A DNA stretch of 45,849 bases from a virus, in the IMG/VR virus record IMGVR_UViG_3300009618_000010, positions 1 to 45,849 of that record. One strand, 5' to 3'. Shown in pieces: positions 18,771 through 26,825 of the stretch (positions within the stretch are counted from its first letter, which is position 1; each line of letters begins with the position of its first letter). Both the position numbers and the translations under genes were made by a program. The notes under the pieces are model-generated. The model had not been told where the DNA came from and searched no databases. It saw only the letters and a list, made by a program, of their open reading frames with translations.

Positions 18771-21700
18771 TTAATAGAATCCGCCTGGCCTAGCTAAAAT
18801 CTCGAACTGTTCAATGCGCCATTGAACATCGGGGTCTTGGCTGTAAAAGCGCACCCGCAAATAACGGCCAGAACCGCCAGGATTCACCTTGACAGGAAGT
18901 GGCTGAGTGCCGTCCACCAAAATCGGAAAGGGGTCTGTCCATATGATCGCCGCGCCGCTCAAGCTGGCTTGAGTGCCGACTTGAACATACATCGTTGCGC
19001 CCGCAGGAACCGGAACAAGAGTCGAAAGCTGCAAAGCCAAAACCACGACATCTACATACTTGAAGTTATCCGGTGCCCCAAGATCGTAGTCCATTGATTC
19101 AGAAAGTGCCGTATAGCCCGCGCCTTCCCGATTGTAAACTGAGCCATGCAGCCGAAGCCCTGCATCCGCGCTTCCAAACACAGGAGCGTGGTTTATGCTC
19201 GCGCTCACAAATGTATCCCAATCCAATGAACTGGGAAGCTGCGCCCAGGTTATTTCATTGGCAAGATCGCTGTTTGAAAGCTGGCTCCAAGTTGGGTCGG
19301 TTGACCAATCCACCAACCCAATCGCCGTAGGCTGGAATGAAGCATTGCTGTAAATATCAATCGTGGCGGAATCTTCCACGTAATTCCAGATAAGGACTTT
19401 GAAAGACCCTCCGGTAATGGGATAGATCGTCCAGATTTCTTTTCTATTCTCATTGTGGAACAAAAGAATCTGATTCACCTTTGTCCGATCAAACTCCGCA
19501 AAAAGCTGCCGGGTGTATTGCTGGCAAATGGGCTTGAGATTAGGGCCTCCCTCGTAGAGATACAATTCTTTGTGGCCCAAGAAAAACATTCTCCCGTCGC
19601 CGCTGTCTGTCACCGCGTTGCGGCCAATCAAACCTTCGCCGCTGATTTCATTGTGAATGAAAAAAGTCCCGTTACCTAGGCCAGTGTAGGCAATACTTTG
19701 AATCGACCGGCTTTTGAAAATATAAGCGTAGTCGCCTTGCGGTATGATGTCAAAAATGGGGCCGTTCATGCGGGAGCCGGAGACCACGGTTGACCCGGCT
19801 TCATTCGCATCCAGCGTGAAGAACTGGACTCCATTGGCTGCCACTGTCAGGCCCGCAGGCGTAGCTCCAGTCAAATTCATCAGCGTCAACACCAAGCTCT
19901 TTCCGGTCATTGACGTTACCGTATAATAGTTGTAGTAAACTTGGGTTCCAGTTCCATACACAAAATCACCCTGCGTAACAGTCAGGGAAACCACCTGACC
20001 GGCTACAAGTTGAAGCGGAACGGGGAGTGGTATGCCAGTCCCCGATATGGGATATGATACAGGAGTGAAACCGCCAAGCCCGTTAGGAACATTAGTCGTG
20101 GCCGTTATATCCCCGGAGAAAGTGTCGTTTATTGTTTCATCAGAGAAAGCGGGAGTGAAATAAACGTAAGAGTTTATCGTTTGACCCGGAGCCACTGTTA
20201 CTGATGCAGGCCCGGTAAACACAGCCGAAGGATATGTTATATCTGATACTGTGAGATTAGACTGTCCAGGATTGTAAAGAGAAAACATGGCTGCAACCGT
20301 GCTGCCATACGGAACATCGCCGTAATTCAAACTTCCAGAAGCCACAATCTGAGGCCCTGGCGTAACGCCGGTTCCAAATATAGGCAGGGCATTTGATAAA
20401 TAATCCTGTGCGGCACCTGGATGCGTATAGGTAATCGAAATGCTTCCAGCGTATCCTTGGACTAAAGTAGGCTCAAAGGTTACAGAAAAAGTAGTTGAGG
20501 CGTAGGGAGCGAGACCACTCGCAGGAGGGACTCCAGTTAGGGGTGCCCCGATAACAAACCCAGGAATGCTCGTTGAGGGGAGAATCGGATAAACATAAAC
20601 GCCAACGCCTGAGACATTTGTTATTGTTACCTCGACGGGGGACGTAATAGTGCCAGTATTTACGAATCCGAACTGACAGGCTCCGTTGTCGTTTATAAAA
20701 ACAGACGGAGTAGTCAATGAACTAACACCAGTCCCGTTTACCGCCACATAATTCATGCCATTAGTGGCATTTGAACAGTTGACAGTTACGTCCCCGGTGT
20801 AAATCGCAAACGATGTAGGGGTAAATCTGATCGGGATAACCAGGGTTCCCGGAGCCTCAGACGGCGAGGTAGTCCCAGGAACAGTCCCAGTCGTGAAAGT
20901 GGTGCTAAATCCAGCGGGCACAGTCACACTCGTTATATTCAATGCCGTATTTCCAGGATTTGTAACAAGCACATAGCCGTCTAAAAACCCCGGCTGAGGT
21001 TGAGCGGGCAATGTCTTTACAACTACGCTTCCGAAATTAAAATTTCCAGAGAGGTTAATAATCGCCGTGGCCCCGATTCCTGTTCCAGAAATAGGATACA
21101 CAGTAGTTCCAAGAACAGTCGAGCCAGATGGCCCGGTGCATCCTACAACGATAGTCCCGCTATATGGTATGCTTTGTGTGGGAGAGAATGTTATAGTTAC
21201 GGACTGTGACGCGCCAACAGCAATCGGCCCGGTAAAAGTCCCCGCAAATCCCGCTGGAAGATCAATGCTGTTAATTTCAATAGGGGCATTTCCCGTATTG
21301 GTAAGAGTCAAAAGAGCTTGTGATGTGTCATTAACATTAGTGTTTGGGAAAGTCAAATCCCCCGAAATGCTTAAGCTTGGAATCACAGCGGCGGGATTTG
21401 CAACCTGGACAGTGACGCTTCCTCCGGGTATGGGCTGAACGAACGGAGCCAACAGCGTGAGCACCGCAGACACCACAGTCGAGGCAATCGGAATGTAATC
21501 GGTGAAGTCGTCAATGTCGCTCCATATCAAATTGTCATCCTGCCACAACAAAACGTGATTCTGGAATACGGCCACACCGTCATACTGACTCCCAGCGGGC
21601 AAGCCCGGCAGCGGGAGCGCAGTGGCGCTTGGCGGAGTCCAGTAGAGCGCCGGATTATCATGCTGTGCCAAAATAACTTTATCGCTGAAATTATCTGCAG

Positions 21701-22451
21701 TCCAATTATATCCCGGCGTGAGCGCGGTGCCCTGGTAGAGATAGTTAAAAAATGCCTCATACGAAGTGGCCCCGGCACCGTTAGCCGAAGTCTCCGCGAC
21801 TGAAAAGACCGAATCCTGAGAGCATATCACCAGAGGTGTAGGAGTATCATTGACAAGATTGGCCTGGAAGATCAAGCTGAACGGCCCTCCCAAGAATGGA
21901 TAAGGGTTGCCGCGCCCGGAATTATACACTATACCAACGTCCGCGCTCGACAGCGCCCGCGCCCATACTCCGACTGCATCAAGCGAGAATCCGTCCGGCG
22001 CAGGCCACGACATGAGATTAGGATTTCCCAGTTCAAAATCTTTATATGGAGAAACACTCGATACCGTGGAATCCGCCAACGCCAAAAGCGCGGCGGATGC
22101 CGGAACGCCGTTAAGCCAAATCGTGATCGTGCCTACATTCGGATATGTGCCGCCGGGATTCGGACTGTAAACCACGGCGAAAAAATTCCAGCCGGAATTC
22201 ACTGAGGCGGAAGTCTTCACTGTAGTTGAGATACTCAGTGCAGAATTGTTGACAAGAAATGATAGCGTGCCGTCCTCATTCAACGAAATGCTCCACGACG
22301 GGCCTGTTAAAATCGGGGTGGGCAAATACGGGGTATAAACCGTGCTCAGAGCCGTAGGCTCAAACCAGCCCGTAATCGTAAACGGGCCAGTGTGCAAGGC
22401 CACTAAAGCCGTTGCCGTGCTCGAAAGATATGGAGCAGTGAACGTAGGCAC
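18771..22451 (-). CDS. Tail hub-like protein with LamG part and HYDIN/ASPM-type Ig repeats (1226 aa)
   Basis: Start is GTG 22451 with AGAGG eight bases upstream. Residues 1-175 look like the larger part of a LamG/concanavalin domain (GPFTITGWFEP, FFAVVYSP, ITIWLNGVPA, AVGVWARALSSADVGIVYN). Residues 180-335 resemble the first part of a phage gp10-type hub/propeller (VILAQHDNPALYWTPPS, GVAVFQNHVLLWQDDNLIWS). About 335-840 hold several Ig-like repeats of the HYDIN/choice-of-anchor-D kind (LTLTNTGNAPIEINSIDLP, ITFSPTQ, YPISGTG). From about 840 the hub resumes (LVAGQVVSLTVTQGDFVYG, GPIFDIIPQGDYAYIFKSRS, MFFLGHKELYLYEGG, KEIWTIYP), ending in a receptor-like beta region. The LamG part lacks its first strands; these appear to be on the 283-aa gene. 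Confidence 0.8.
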   Translation of the reverse strand: MPTFTAPYLSSTATALVALHTGPFTITGWFEPTALSTVYTPYLPTPILTGPSWSISLNEDGTLSFLVNNSALSISTTVKTSASVNSGWNFFAVVYSPNPGGTYPNVGTITIWLNGVPASAALLALADSTVSSVSPYKDFELGNPNLMSWPAPDGFSLDAVGVWARALSSADVGIVYNSGRGNPYPFLGGPFSLIFQANLVNDTPTPLVICSQDSVFSVAETSANGAGATSYEAFFNYLYQGTALTPGYNWTADNFSDKVILAQHDNPALYWTPPSATALPLPGLPAGSQYDGVAVFQNHVLLWQDDNLIWSDIDDFTDYIPIASTVVSAVLTLLAPFVQPIPGGSVTVQVANPAAVIPSLSISGDLTFPNTNVNDTSQALLTLTNTGNAPIEINSIDLPAGFAGTFTGPIAVGASQSVTITFSPTQSIPYSGTIVVGCTGPSGSTVLGTTVYPISGTGIGATAIINLSGNFNFGSVVVKTLPAQPQPGFLDGYVLVTNPGNTALNITSVTVPAGFSTTFTTGTVPGTTSPSEAPGTLVIPIRFTPTSFAIYTGDVTVNCSNATNGMNYVAVNGTGVSSLTTPSVFINDNGACQFGFVNTGTITSPVEVTITNVSGVGVYVYPILPSTSIPGFVIGAPLTGVPPASGLAPYASTTFSVTFEPTLVQGYAGSISITYTHPGAAQDYLSNALPIFGTGVTPGPQIVASGSLNYGDVPYGSTVAAMFSLYNPGQSNLTVSDITYPSAVFTGPASVTVAPGQTINSYVYFTPAFSDETINDTFSGDITATTNVPNGLGGFTPVSYPISGTGIPLPVPLQLVAGQVVSLTVTQGDFVYGTGTQVYYNYYTVTSMTGKSLVLTLMNLTGATPAGLTVAANGVQFFTLDANEAGSTVVSGSRMNGPIFDIIPQGDYAYIFKSRSIQSIAYTGLGNGTFFIHNEISGEGLIGRNAVTDSGDGRMFFLGHKELYLYEGGPNLKPICQQYTRQLFAEFDRTKVNQILLFHNENRKEIWTIYPITGGSFKVLIWNYVEDSATIDIYSNASFQPTAIGLVDWSTDPTWSQLSNSDLANEITWAQLPSSLDWDTFVSASINHAPVFGSADAGLRLHGSVYNREGAGYTALSESMDYDLGAPDNFKYVDVVVLALQLSTLVPVPAGATMYVQVGTQASLSGAAIIWTDPFPILVDGTQPLPVKVNPGGSGRYLRVRFYSQDPDVQWRIEQFEILARPGGFY

Positions 22452-22461
22452 TTAAACCTCT

Positions 22462-23934
22462 TTATGTTAAAATTCTGTCCCACGTCCATTGCCAAACAAT
22501 CGTCAACGTATAAGTATTGCTTTTTTGCTGCGGCATTGTAAAAAGATAAATCAATCCCTCAGCCCCGCCGCTTGGGTCAATAGTGCAAAGCTTGAAAATG
22601 GCATTGCTGTTTCCCTGATCGACAGAATATGTTACACTCCAAGTAAGCGTGTAACTTCCAGATACGTAACTTCCAGCAACAAGGGCCTGTGTCCCTCCCG
22701 TGGGGGTGTCCCCGCCGCCAGGAAACACGCCAGTTCCGGGAAAAGTCGGAAGCGCATTAGTATCCGTAAGGATAGCCATATACTTGCTCTGAGACGGCTC
22801 ACCAAACGCGGAACCGTTGTTTGGAACACTGAAAGCAATAGAACTTCCGTCGGTTCCAACCCCGGAGAATTGATGACACCCAAGTATTTCATGTCCGATG
22901 GTATTAGTGTAAAGCTGATCGGCGTCAGTTCCGCTGCTGGTTACAGTTATGGCACTACCACTAGGAGTAGCGGAAACAGAAAGAGTATTAACTAAATCCG
23001 TTCCGGCAGGATTTGCATAGTAAACGGTTCCAAAAGTTATGCCTGTCGGAGCCGTCGTGCCTTCAAAAAATACAGGAGTATTTTGCGTAAAAGCAGGTTG
23101 TCCTGCCATAGTGATTGTGGGTGAAGAAGGAGTAAAGGCTACAGTATAAAGCAACGCTGGCCATCCAGAAATTTGCACCCCTGGCGGAATTCCCATATTC
23201 CTAAGACGCGCAGAAATAGGTGTCACCGTAACCAACGCCTGATAGACCACACGAATCTGTTGGCCAGTAACAACGGCAACAGGCGCAGCCGAGAAAATGC
23301 CGCGCATATTTAAATTCGCCCCAGCCGACGAGTTATTGGAAAATCCAACTTCGTAGTATAATTCATCCCCGGATTCAATGGGAAAATCGAAAGTGCGCGT
23401 GTGGGTGTAAAGACCAGCCGAGTAAGTCGTGCCACAGTTTCCAGCCCCAGTCAAGTAGTTATTTGTGCGATGAACCTCGGCGTTAAGGCCAGTCTGGTTT
23501 ATCGCAAAAACTTCAAATACTGCCGACGATTGGGCAAGTGTGGCAGAAAGAGTGACTGTAGTAGAATTAGTGTAGTGTGTAATTACGGCTGAGTTAGTAG
23601 TCCCAGGAAAATAGATAAGCATCCCCGTCATACCGCTGTTAAAAAATCCAGCGAAGGAAGTGCAGGTTGTTCCGCTGGTCGAAGCTGTAACCGCTCCTGA
23701 AGAAACTACGGTCGGCGTAGAATCAGTTCCCACACAACAGTAAGTAAATAGGGCGGCAATCGTAATCGACGCAATGTTGTTCATCCCGTTTTCGAGAATG
23801 AGATTGTTTGCCCAATCGGTCTCACGAACAATCTTGCCGCAATCGGGGTGTCCCGGCCTGCGTTCAATTACCTGCGCTTTGAAGCGATTAGAAATACCCG
23901 CCTCTGTCCCATTGATGAAAATTTCTTTATGCAT
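22462..23934 (-). CDS. Putative tail/virion protein (490 aa)
   Basis: The frame is open further upstream, but ATG 23934 is preferred because it lies just after the stop of the 283-aa gene (23939) and upstream codons would overlap that gene. The N-terminus MHKEIFINGTEAGISNRFKA followed by ETDWANNLILENGMNNIA resembles openings of phage tail-fibre-like proteins. The rest is Ser/Thr/Gly-rich and beta-like, ending FTMPQQKSNTYTLTIVWQW. No enzymatic motif is seen. It lies between two genes that appear to encode parts of one hub protein, so it may be part of an insertion, or an accessory fibre that assembles with the hub. Confidence 0.75.
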   Translation of the reverse strand: MHKEIFINGTEAGISNRFKAQVIERRPGHPDCGKIVRETDWANNLILENGMNNIASITIAALFTYCCVGTDSTPTVVSSGAVTASTSGTTCTSFAGFFNSGMTGMLIYFPGTTNSAVITHYTNSTTVTLSATLAQSSAVFEVFAINQTGLNAEVHRTNNYLTGAGNCGTTYSAGLYTHTRTFDFPIESGDELYYEVGFSNNSSAGANLNMRGIFSAAPVAVVTGQQIRVVYQALVTVTPISARLRNMGIPPGVQISGWPALLYTVAFTPSSPTITMAGQPAFTQNTPVFFEGTTAPTGITFGTVYYANPAGTDLVNTLSVSATPSGSAITVTSSGTDADQLYTNTIGHEILGCHQFSGVGTDGSSIAFSVPNNGSAFGEPSQSKYMAILTDTNALPTFPGTGVFPGGGDTPTGGTQALVAGSYVSGSYTLTWSVTYSVDQGNSNAIFKLCTIDPSGGAEGLIYLFTMPQQKSNTYTLTIVWQWTWDRILT

Positions 23935-23938
23935 ATAT

Positions 23939-24790
23939 TTATCCGTAACTTCCTGACAAAATCGCTGAATCCAGCGCAAAACTATCTGAATGCGAAATCG
24001 GCCCGATAACTGTCTCAGTATAGCTTCCCGAAGATAATGCCGTATCCAGAGAAACCGAATCACCCGGCGCGGAAGACACTATGACCACAAGGGCATAAGT
24101 CCCCGAATTCAGCGCACTATCCAAAGAAATCGAATCGCCTGGCGCATCAGATACAATGACAGTCTCAGTATAAATTCCCGAATCAAAAGCGCCGTCCACG
24201 GATATGGAATCCCCCGGCGCGTTGGATATTAACACTGTAGGAGTCATGGCCCCGGACGAAAGCGAACTATCCAGCGTGAATAAATCTTTCGGAAGTCTTT
24301 CGATAAGGGGATTTATAAACCCGCTTGATAAGGCCGAATCCAGTGTTGCTGAATCTCCGCCTCCGACTACCGGGCTAATCGGAGGCATCGGGGGGAACAG
24401 CGCCGCCAGTCCGAGTATCCCCGGAGTGGTCAATATATCCGGCACACCGGGAGCCGTGCCAGGCACGTCAGTAAGATTATAGCCGTTAGGCGTGGCGTCA
24501 AACCGGGTGCCATTTGGCTCCTGCAACGGCCAATACGCCACTATCCCTTGCAGTAATTCAGAAGACAAAAAAATACGCTGATGCCCCGGAGCCGCACATA
24601 CAACGCCGTCTTCATATCGGACATTCTGAGCAACAGCCGAAGACCGTTGATAGGCCGCGCTGCTGAGAATCGTGCCCTGAATTTCGCTGCTCTGCGTTGG
24701 CAACAAGTCAGCCGAGATCGAAGGCAAACGAGTTACGAGACCCCTGCTCGGAGCTTTTACGACAACTGAGATTGGCTTTGCGCGGCGCAT
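23939..24790 (-). CDS. Hub N-terminal part with incomplete LamG domain and C-terminal repeats (283 aa)
   Basis: Residues 1-72 resemble the N-terminus of gp10-type phage hub proteins (APSRGLVTRLPSISADLLP, AVAQNVRYEDGVVCAAPG). Residues 80-130 read like the beginning of a LamG domain (GIVAYWPLQEPNGTRFDAT...NGYNLTDV...GLAALF) but the domain is not completed. From about 145 to the end are five or six units of about 27 residues with the core DS(I/V)SLDSALxSG. The start ATG overlaps the stop of the 237-aa gene (TAATG). The missing part of LamG is found at the start of the 1226-aa protein, downstream of the 490-aa gene. A functional two-chain hub or a decayed fragment are both possible. Confidence 0.75.
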   Translation of the reverse strand: MRRAKPISVVVKAPSRGLVTRLPSISADLLPTQSSEIQGTILSSAAYQRSSAVAQNVRYEDGVVCAAPGHQRIFLSSELLQGIVAYWPLQEPNGTRFDATPNGYNLTDVPGTAPGVPDILTTPGILGLAALFPPMPPISPVVGGGDSATLDSALSSGFINPLIERLPKDLFTLDSSLSSGAMTPTVLISNAPGDSISVDGAFDSGIYTETVIVSDAPGDSISLDSALNSGTYALVVIVSSAPGDSVSLDTALSSGSYTETVIGPISHSDSFALDSAILSGSYG

Positions 24791-25503
24791 TAGATGGCAA
24801 GGGCAAGATAGGTATATGCCCGGAGATTGGTGCTAAAAAAAGTATTTCCGTGCAAGATCGTAAATCCGTCAGCATTCCACTGCACGTCATTTAAAAATGG
24901 ACTAATGAGACCTGTAACAGGACTGTCCCACGATTCGTGAATCGATGAAATTCCGCCAGACGCTTCTGAATTAAAAGCAATCCCAATGCCGGTATGTGTT
25001 GAATCTACCACAATCAAAACCGTAGGAGCAAAGCTTAAACCGCTTACTGTTATAGTATCAACCGATGCGGCAGTTCCATTATATGTTCCCACTTTTGCAA
25101 AACCTGCCACAAGTGAACTGATATTTGACTGGGCTAAGCCTACCGCATTATTCTGAATCGAATTGGTAGCGACAGAATTAGCAGGCATCACAATACCCGA
25201 CGCCAGCAAGCCCGCCGTGATTGAAAGAAGTTGAATTTGCGCCGGTGTGACCGCCTGGGGAGCCAAAAGGCCCGTAGTAATAGCAAAAGGTGCAATGTCT
25301 GCGGTCTGGATAGCACCCGCAGTAAAGAGCGATGCGCCGCCAGCCGCTCCGCCTGCCTTAATCCATCCAGGAGTGAAGAGTCCGGCATCTTCCCAAATCT
25401 GTTCGATCAGGGCGTCCAAATCCACTTTTAACTCGCGGATTCGGCTTGCACCTAATGTGACCGCTTCACTGTCTGCCGGAACTGTCTCGGTTAAATAGCT
25501 CAT
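24790..25503 (-). CDS. Putative tail fibre/virion protein (237 aa)
   Basis: Opens MSYLTETVPADSEAVTLGAS followed by RIRELKVDLDALIEQI, a head I associate with short phage fibre or tail proteins. Residues 45-130 contain quasi-repeats with the core ITxGLLA (FAITTGLLAPQAV, LSITAGLLASGIV), typical of beta-helical or trimeric shaft segments. The C-terminal 100 residues (TVSGLSFAPTVLIVVDSTHT) form a beta-rich tip. Overlaps the start of the 283-aa gene by one base and follows the adaptor gene by two bases, so it belongs to the connector and tail operon. Confidence 0.75.
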   Translation of the reverse strand: MSYLTETVPADSEAVTLGASRIRELKVDLDALIEQIWEDAGLFTPGWIKAGGAAGGASLFTAGAIQTADIAPFAITTGLLAPQAVTPAQIQLLSITAGLLASGIVMPANSVATNSIQNNAVGLAQSNISSLVAGFAKVGTYNGTAASVDTITVSGLSFAPTVLIVVDSTHTGIGIAFNSEASGGISSIHESWDSPVTGLISPFLNDVQWNADGFTILHGNTFFSTNLRAYTYLALAI

Positions 25504-25505
25504 AG

Positions 25506-26177
25506 TTACATTCTCAATTTTCGGCCAACGACTTCAGAATAAGCATCCTGGTAAGAAGCCTGCCGGTATTTGGCCTCGAATTTTCCCTCTGCCTTTTGCG
25601 ATTCATCGTCATTGATGTTGGAGAACGCAATCGCCTTTGCCTTTTCCAAAATCATATTTGGATAAGCGGTTAAAAGCGGTGACGTATCCGTAGGATTGAC
25701 AAGGGCTGGCAGATACGCATACATATTAACTTCGAGATTAAACGCCTCAATCAGAGGCTCAACAATCCCGATCTTTGCTCCCACGGATGCGCCAGCCGCC
25801 GATTGCGCTGGTGTAGGCGCGCCGCGCACGAGAAACACGCGCGGAGGCCATACAAACATTGGAGCACCACCCCAGGCCCAAACTCGAAAAATTTCCTCTT
25901 CCTCAAAGATGGTCGTGGCAGGAATTCTCCCGCCGTCATCCGCAACGAAATTGATCGCGGGCGCGCGACGAAGCTCCTTAAAATTCGACTCAAGCGCAAC
26001 AAGCTCATACCCGGCCCCTGGCCCAAGCACGACCGGCTCTGTGACCTTCATGCACGCCCAAGAACGCCGATTCTCGATCTCAATGAGAGCCTCATTGACG
26101 AAATTGCCATAGTCGGGCGCAAGATCGCTTCGGAGAATCGCTCTCCCCAGCCGGGCTTGAATATCAGAAAAATTCAC
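25506..26177 (-). CDS. Head-tail adaptor-like protein (P22 gp4-like position)
   Basis: The frame is open from 26231, but its first 18 codons run through a strong hairpin; GTG 26177 gives a natural start (VNFSDIQARLGRAILRSD). The N-terminal helical motif DIQARLGRAI...DYGNFVNEALIEIENRRSW is typical of phage head-tail adaptors of short-tailed phages, and the C-terminus (KAIAFSNINDDESQKAEGKF...YQDAYSEVVGRKLR) is again helical, as in that family. About 223 aa. Expected to bind the portal and join it to the hub encoded just downstream. No Shine-Dalgarno sequence precedes the GTG; a U-rich tract and hairpin do. The family call is moderate. Confidence 0.7.
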   Translation of the reverse strand: MNFSDIQARLGRAILRSDLAPDYGNFVNEALIEIENRRSWACMKVTEPVVLGPGAGYELVALESNFKELRRAPAINFVADDGGRIPATTIFEEEEIFRVWAWGGAPMFVWPPRVFLVRGAPTPAQSAAGASVGAKIGIVEPLIEAFNLEVNMYAYLPALVNPTDTSPLLTAYPNMILEKAKAIAFSNINDDESQKAEGKFEAKYRQASYQDAYSEVVGRKLRM

Positions 26178-26222
26178 AAAAAATAAAAGTGCCAAAAAGG
26201 GACACACCCCTTTTGGCACTTT
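26178..26222 (-). terminator. Rho-independent terminator abutting the adaptor start
   Basis: On the minus strand 26222-26186 forms a 16-bp stem (AAAGTGCCAAAAGGGG paired with CCCTTTTTGGCACTTT, one G-U pair) with a five-base loop, followed by TTATTTTTT. On the plus strand the G-U pair becomes an A-C mismatch, so it fits minus-strand transcription from the capsid unit. The tract runs directly into GTG 26177. Confidence 0.8.
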
Positions 26223-26249
26223 GGAAAGCACCTGTCCCGTGGCCGGGGA

Positions 26250-26420
26250 TTACTTCTTCATTACGGAGCCGGGAGCGTTCTTGACCTGGTTTTCCCTGTC
26301 AACCGCTTCCACGTTTTTCTTGGGCGGTTCCCCGTCCAGGATGCGCTCGGCGTATTGTTCGTTGACCAAGCCCGATTTCACATCAGACTTCGCATATGTC
26401 GGCTTAACATTGTCACCCAT
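26250..26420 (-). CDS. Small hydrophilic protein (56 aa)
   Basis: Start ATG 26420 is chosen over an earlier in-frame start because TAGGAGAC lies 8-14 bases before it and the earlier start would overlap the 109-aa gene more. Sequence MGDNVKPTYAKSDVKSGLVN then a charged end (VDRENQVKNAPGSVMKK). No family recognised. It is the last gene before the terminator at 26178-26222 and thus part of the capsid transcript. Confidence 0.65.
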   Translation of the reverse strand: MGDNVKPTYAKSDVKSGLVNEQYAERILDGEPPKKNVEAVDRENQVKNAPGSVMKK

Positions 26421-26431
26421 AATTTTGTCTC

Positions 26432-26761
26432 CTACTTGATTTCCACAATTCCCCACGCCTTATTTTTCGAGGCTGCTCGCAAATTTGCGGCCAGCTTCTC
26501 GTCATCCGTTTTCAGAAACGAATTCGGCGCATATCCGGCGTCATTATTCCGCCGAATCAAACGAAACTGAAATCTCGTCCCGTCTGCAAACTTTATCACG
26601 TCCGCTACGCCAAAAAGTTTCACAAACTGAAACTTCGGTGGAGTTGTAGGAGGCGTTCCCTTCTGCCCTACGCCTCCCTTATTCTCCTTGGCGTCCTCAG
26701 CGGTTCCTGAAACCCTTCTCAGGGCTGCCGCTGGCGTCAAAATTTCTTTCTCTTCGGCCAT
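26432..26761 (-). CDS. Small protein downstream of the capsid gene (109 aa)
   Basis: MAEEKEILTPAAALRRVSGT opens a flexible charged region with a Pro/Thr linker (TPPTTPPKF). The second half (FVKLFGVADVIKFADGTRFQ...LRAASKNKAWGIVEI) looks folded. Its position after the major capsid gene fits a head-decoration or head-completion protein, but no signature supports either. Confidence 0.65.
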   Translation of the reverse strand: MAEEKEILTPAAALRRVSGTAEDAKENKGGVGQKGTPPTTPPKFQFVKLFGVADVIKFADGTRFQFRLIRRNNDAGYAPNSFLKTDDEKLAANLRAASKNKAWGIVEIK

Positions 26762-26809
26762 AAGTGTAATGGACTAAAGGCACTCCCTTACACCATGTGC
26801 CGTGCTGCC

Positions 26810-26825
26810 CCAGGCTTACGCCTGG
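26810..26825 (-). other. Tetraloop hairpin containing the capsid stop codon
   Basis: The minus strand reads CCAGGC-GTAA-GCCTGG: a perfect 6-bp stem closed by a GNRA-type GTAA loop. The TAA is the stop codon of the capsid gene. There is no T-tract, so it is not an ordinary terminator. It could protect the 3' end of the capsid message. Confidence 0.5.
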
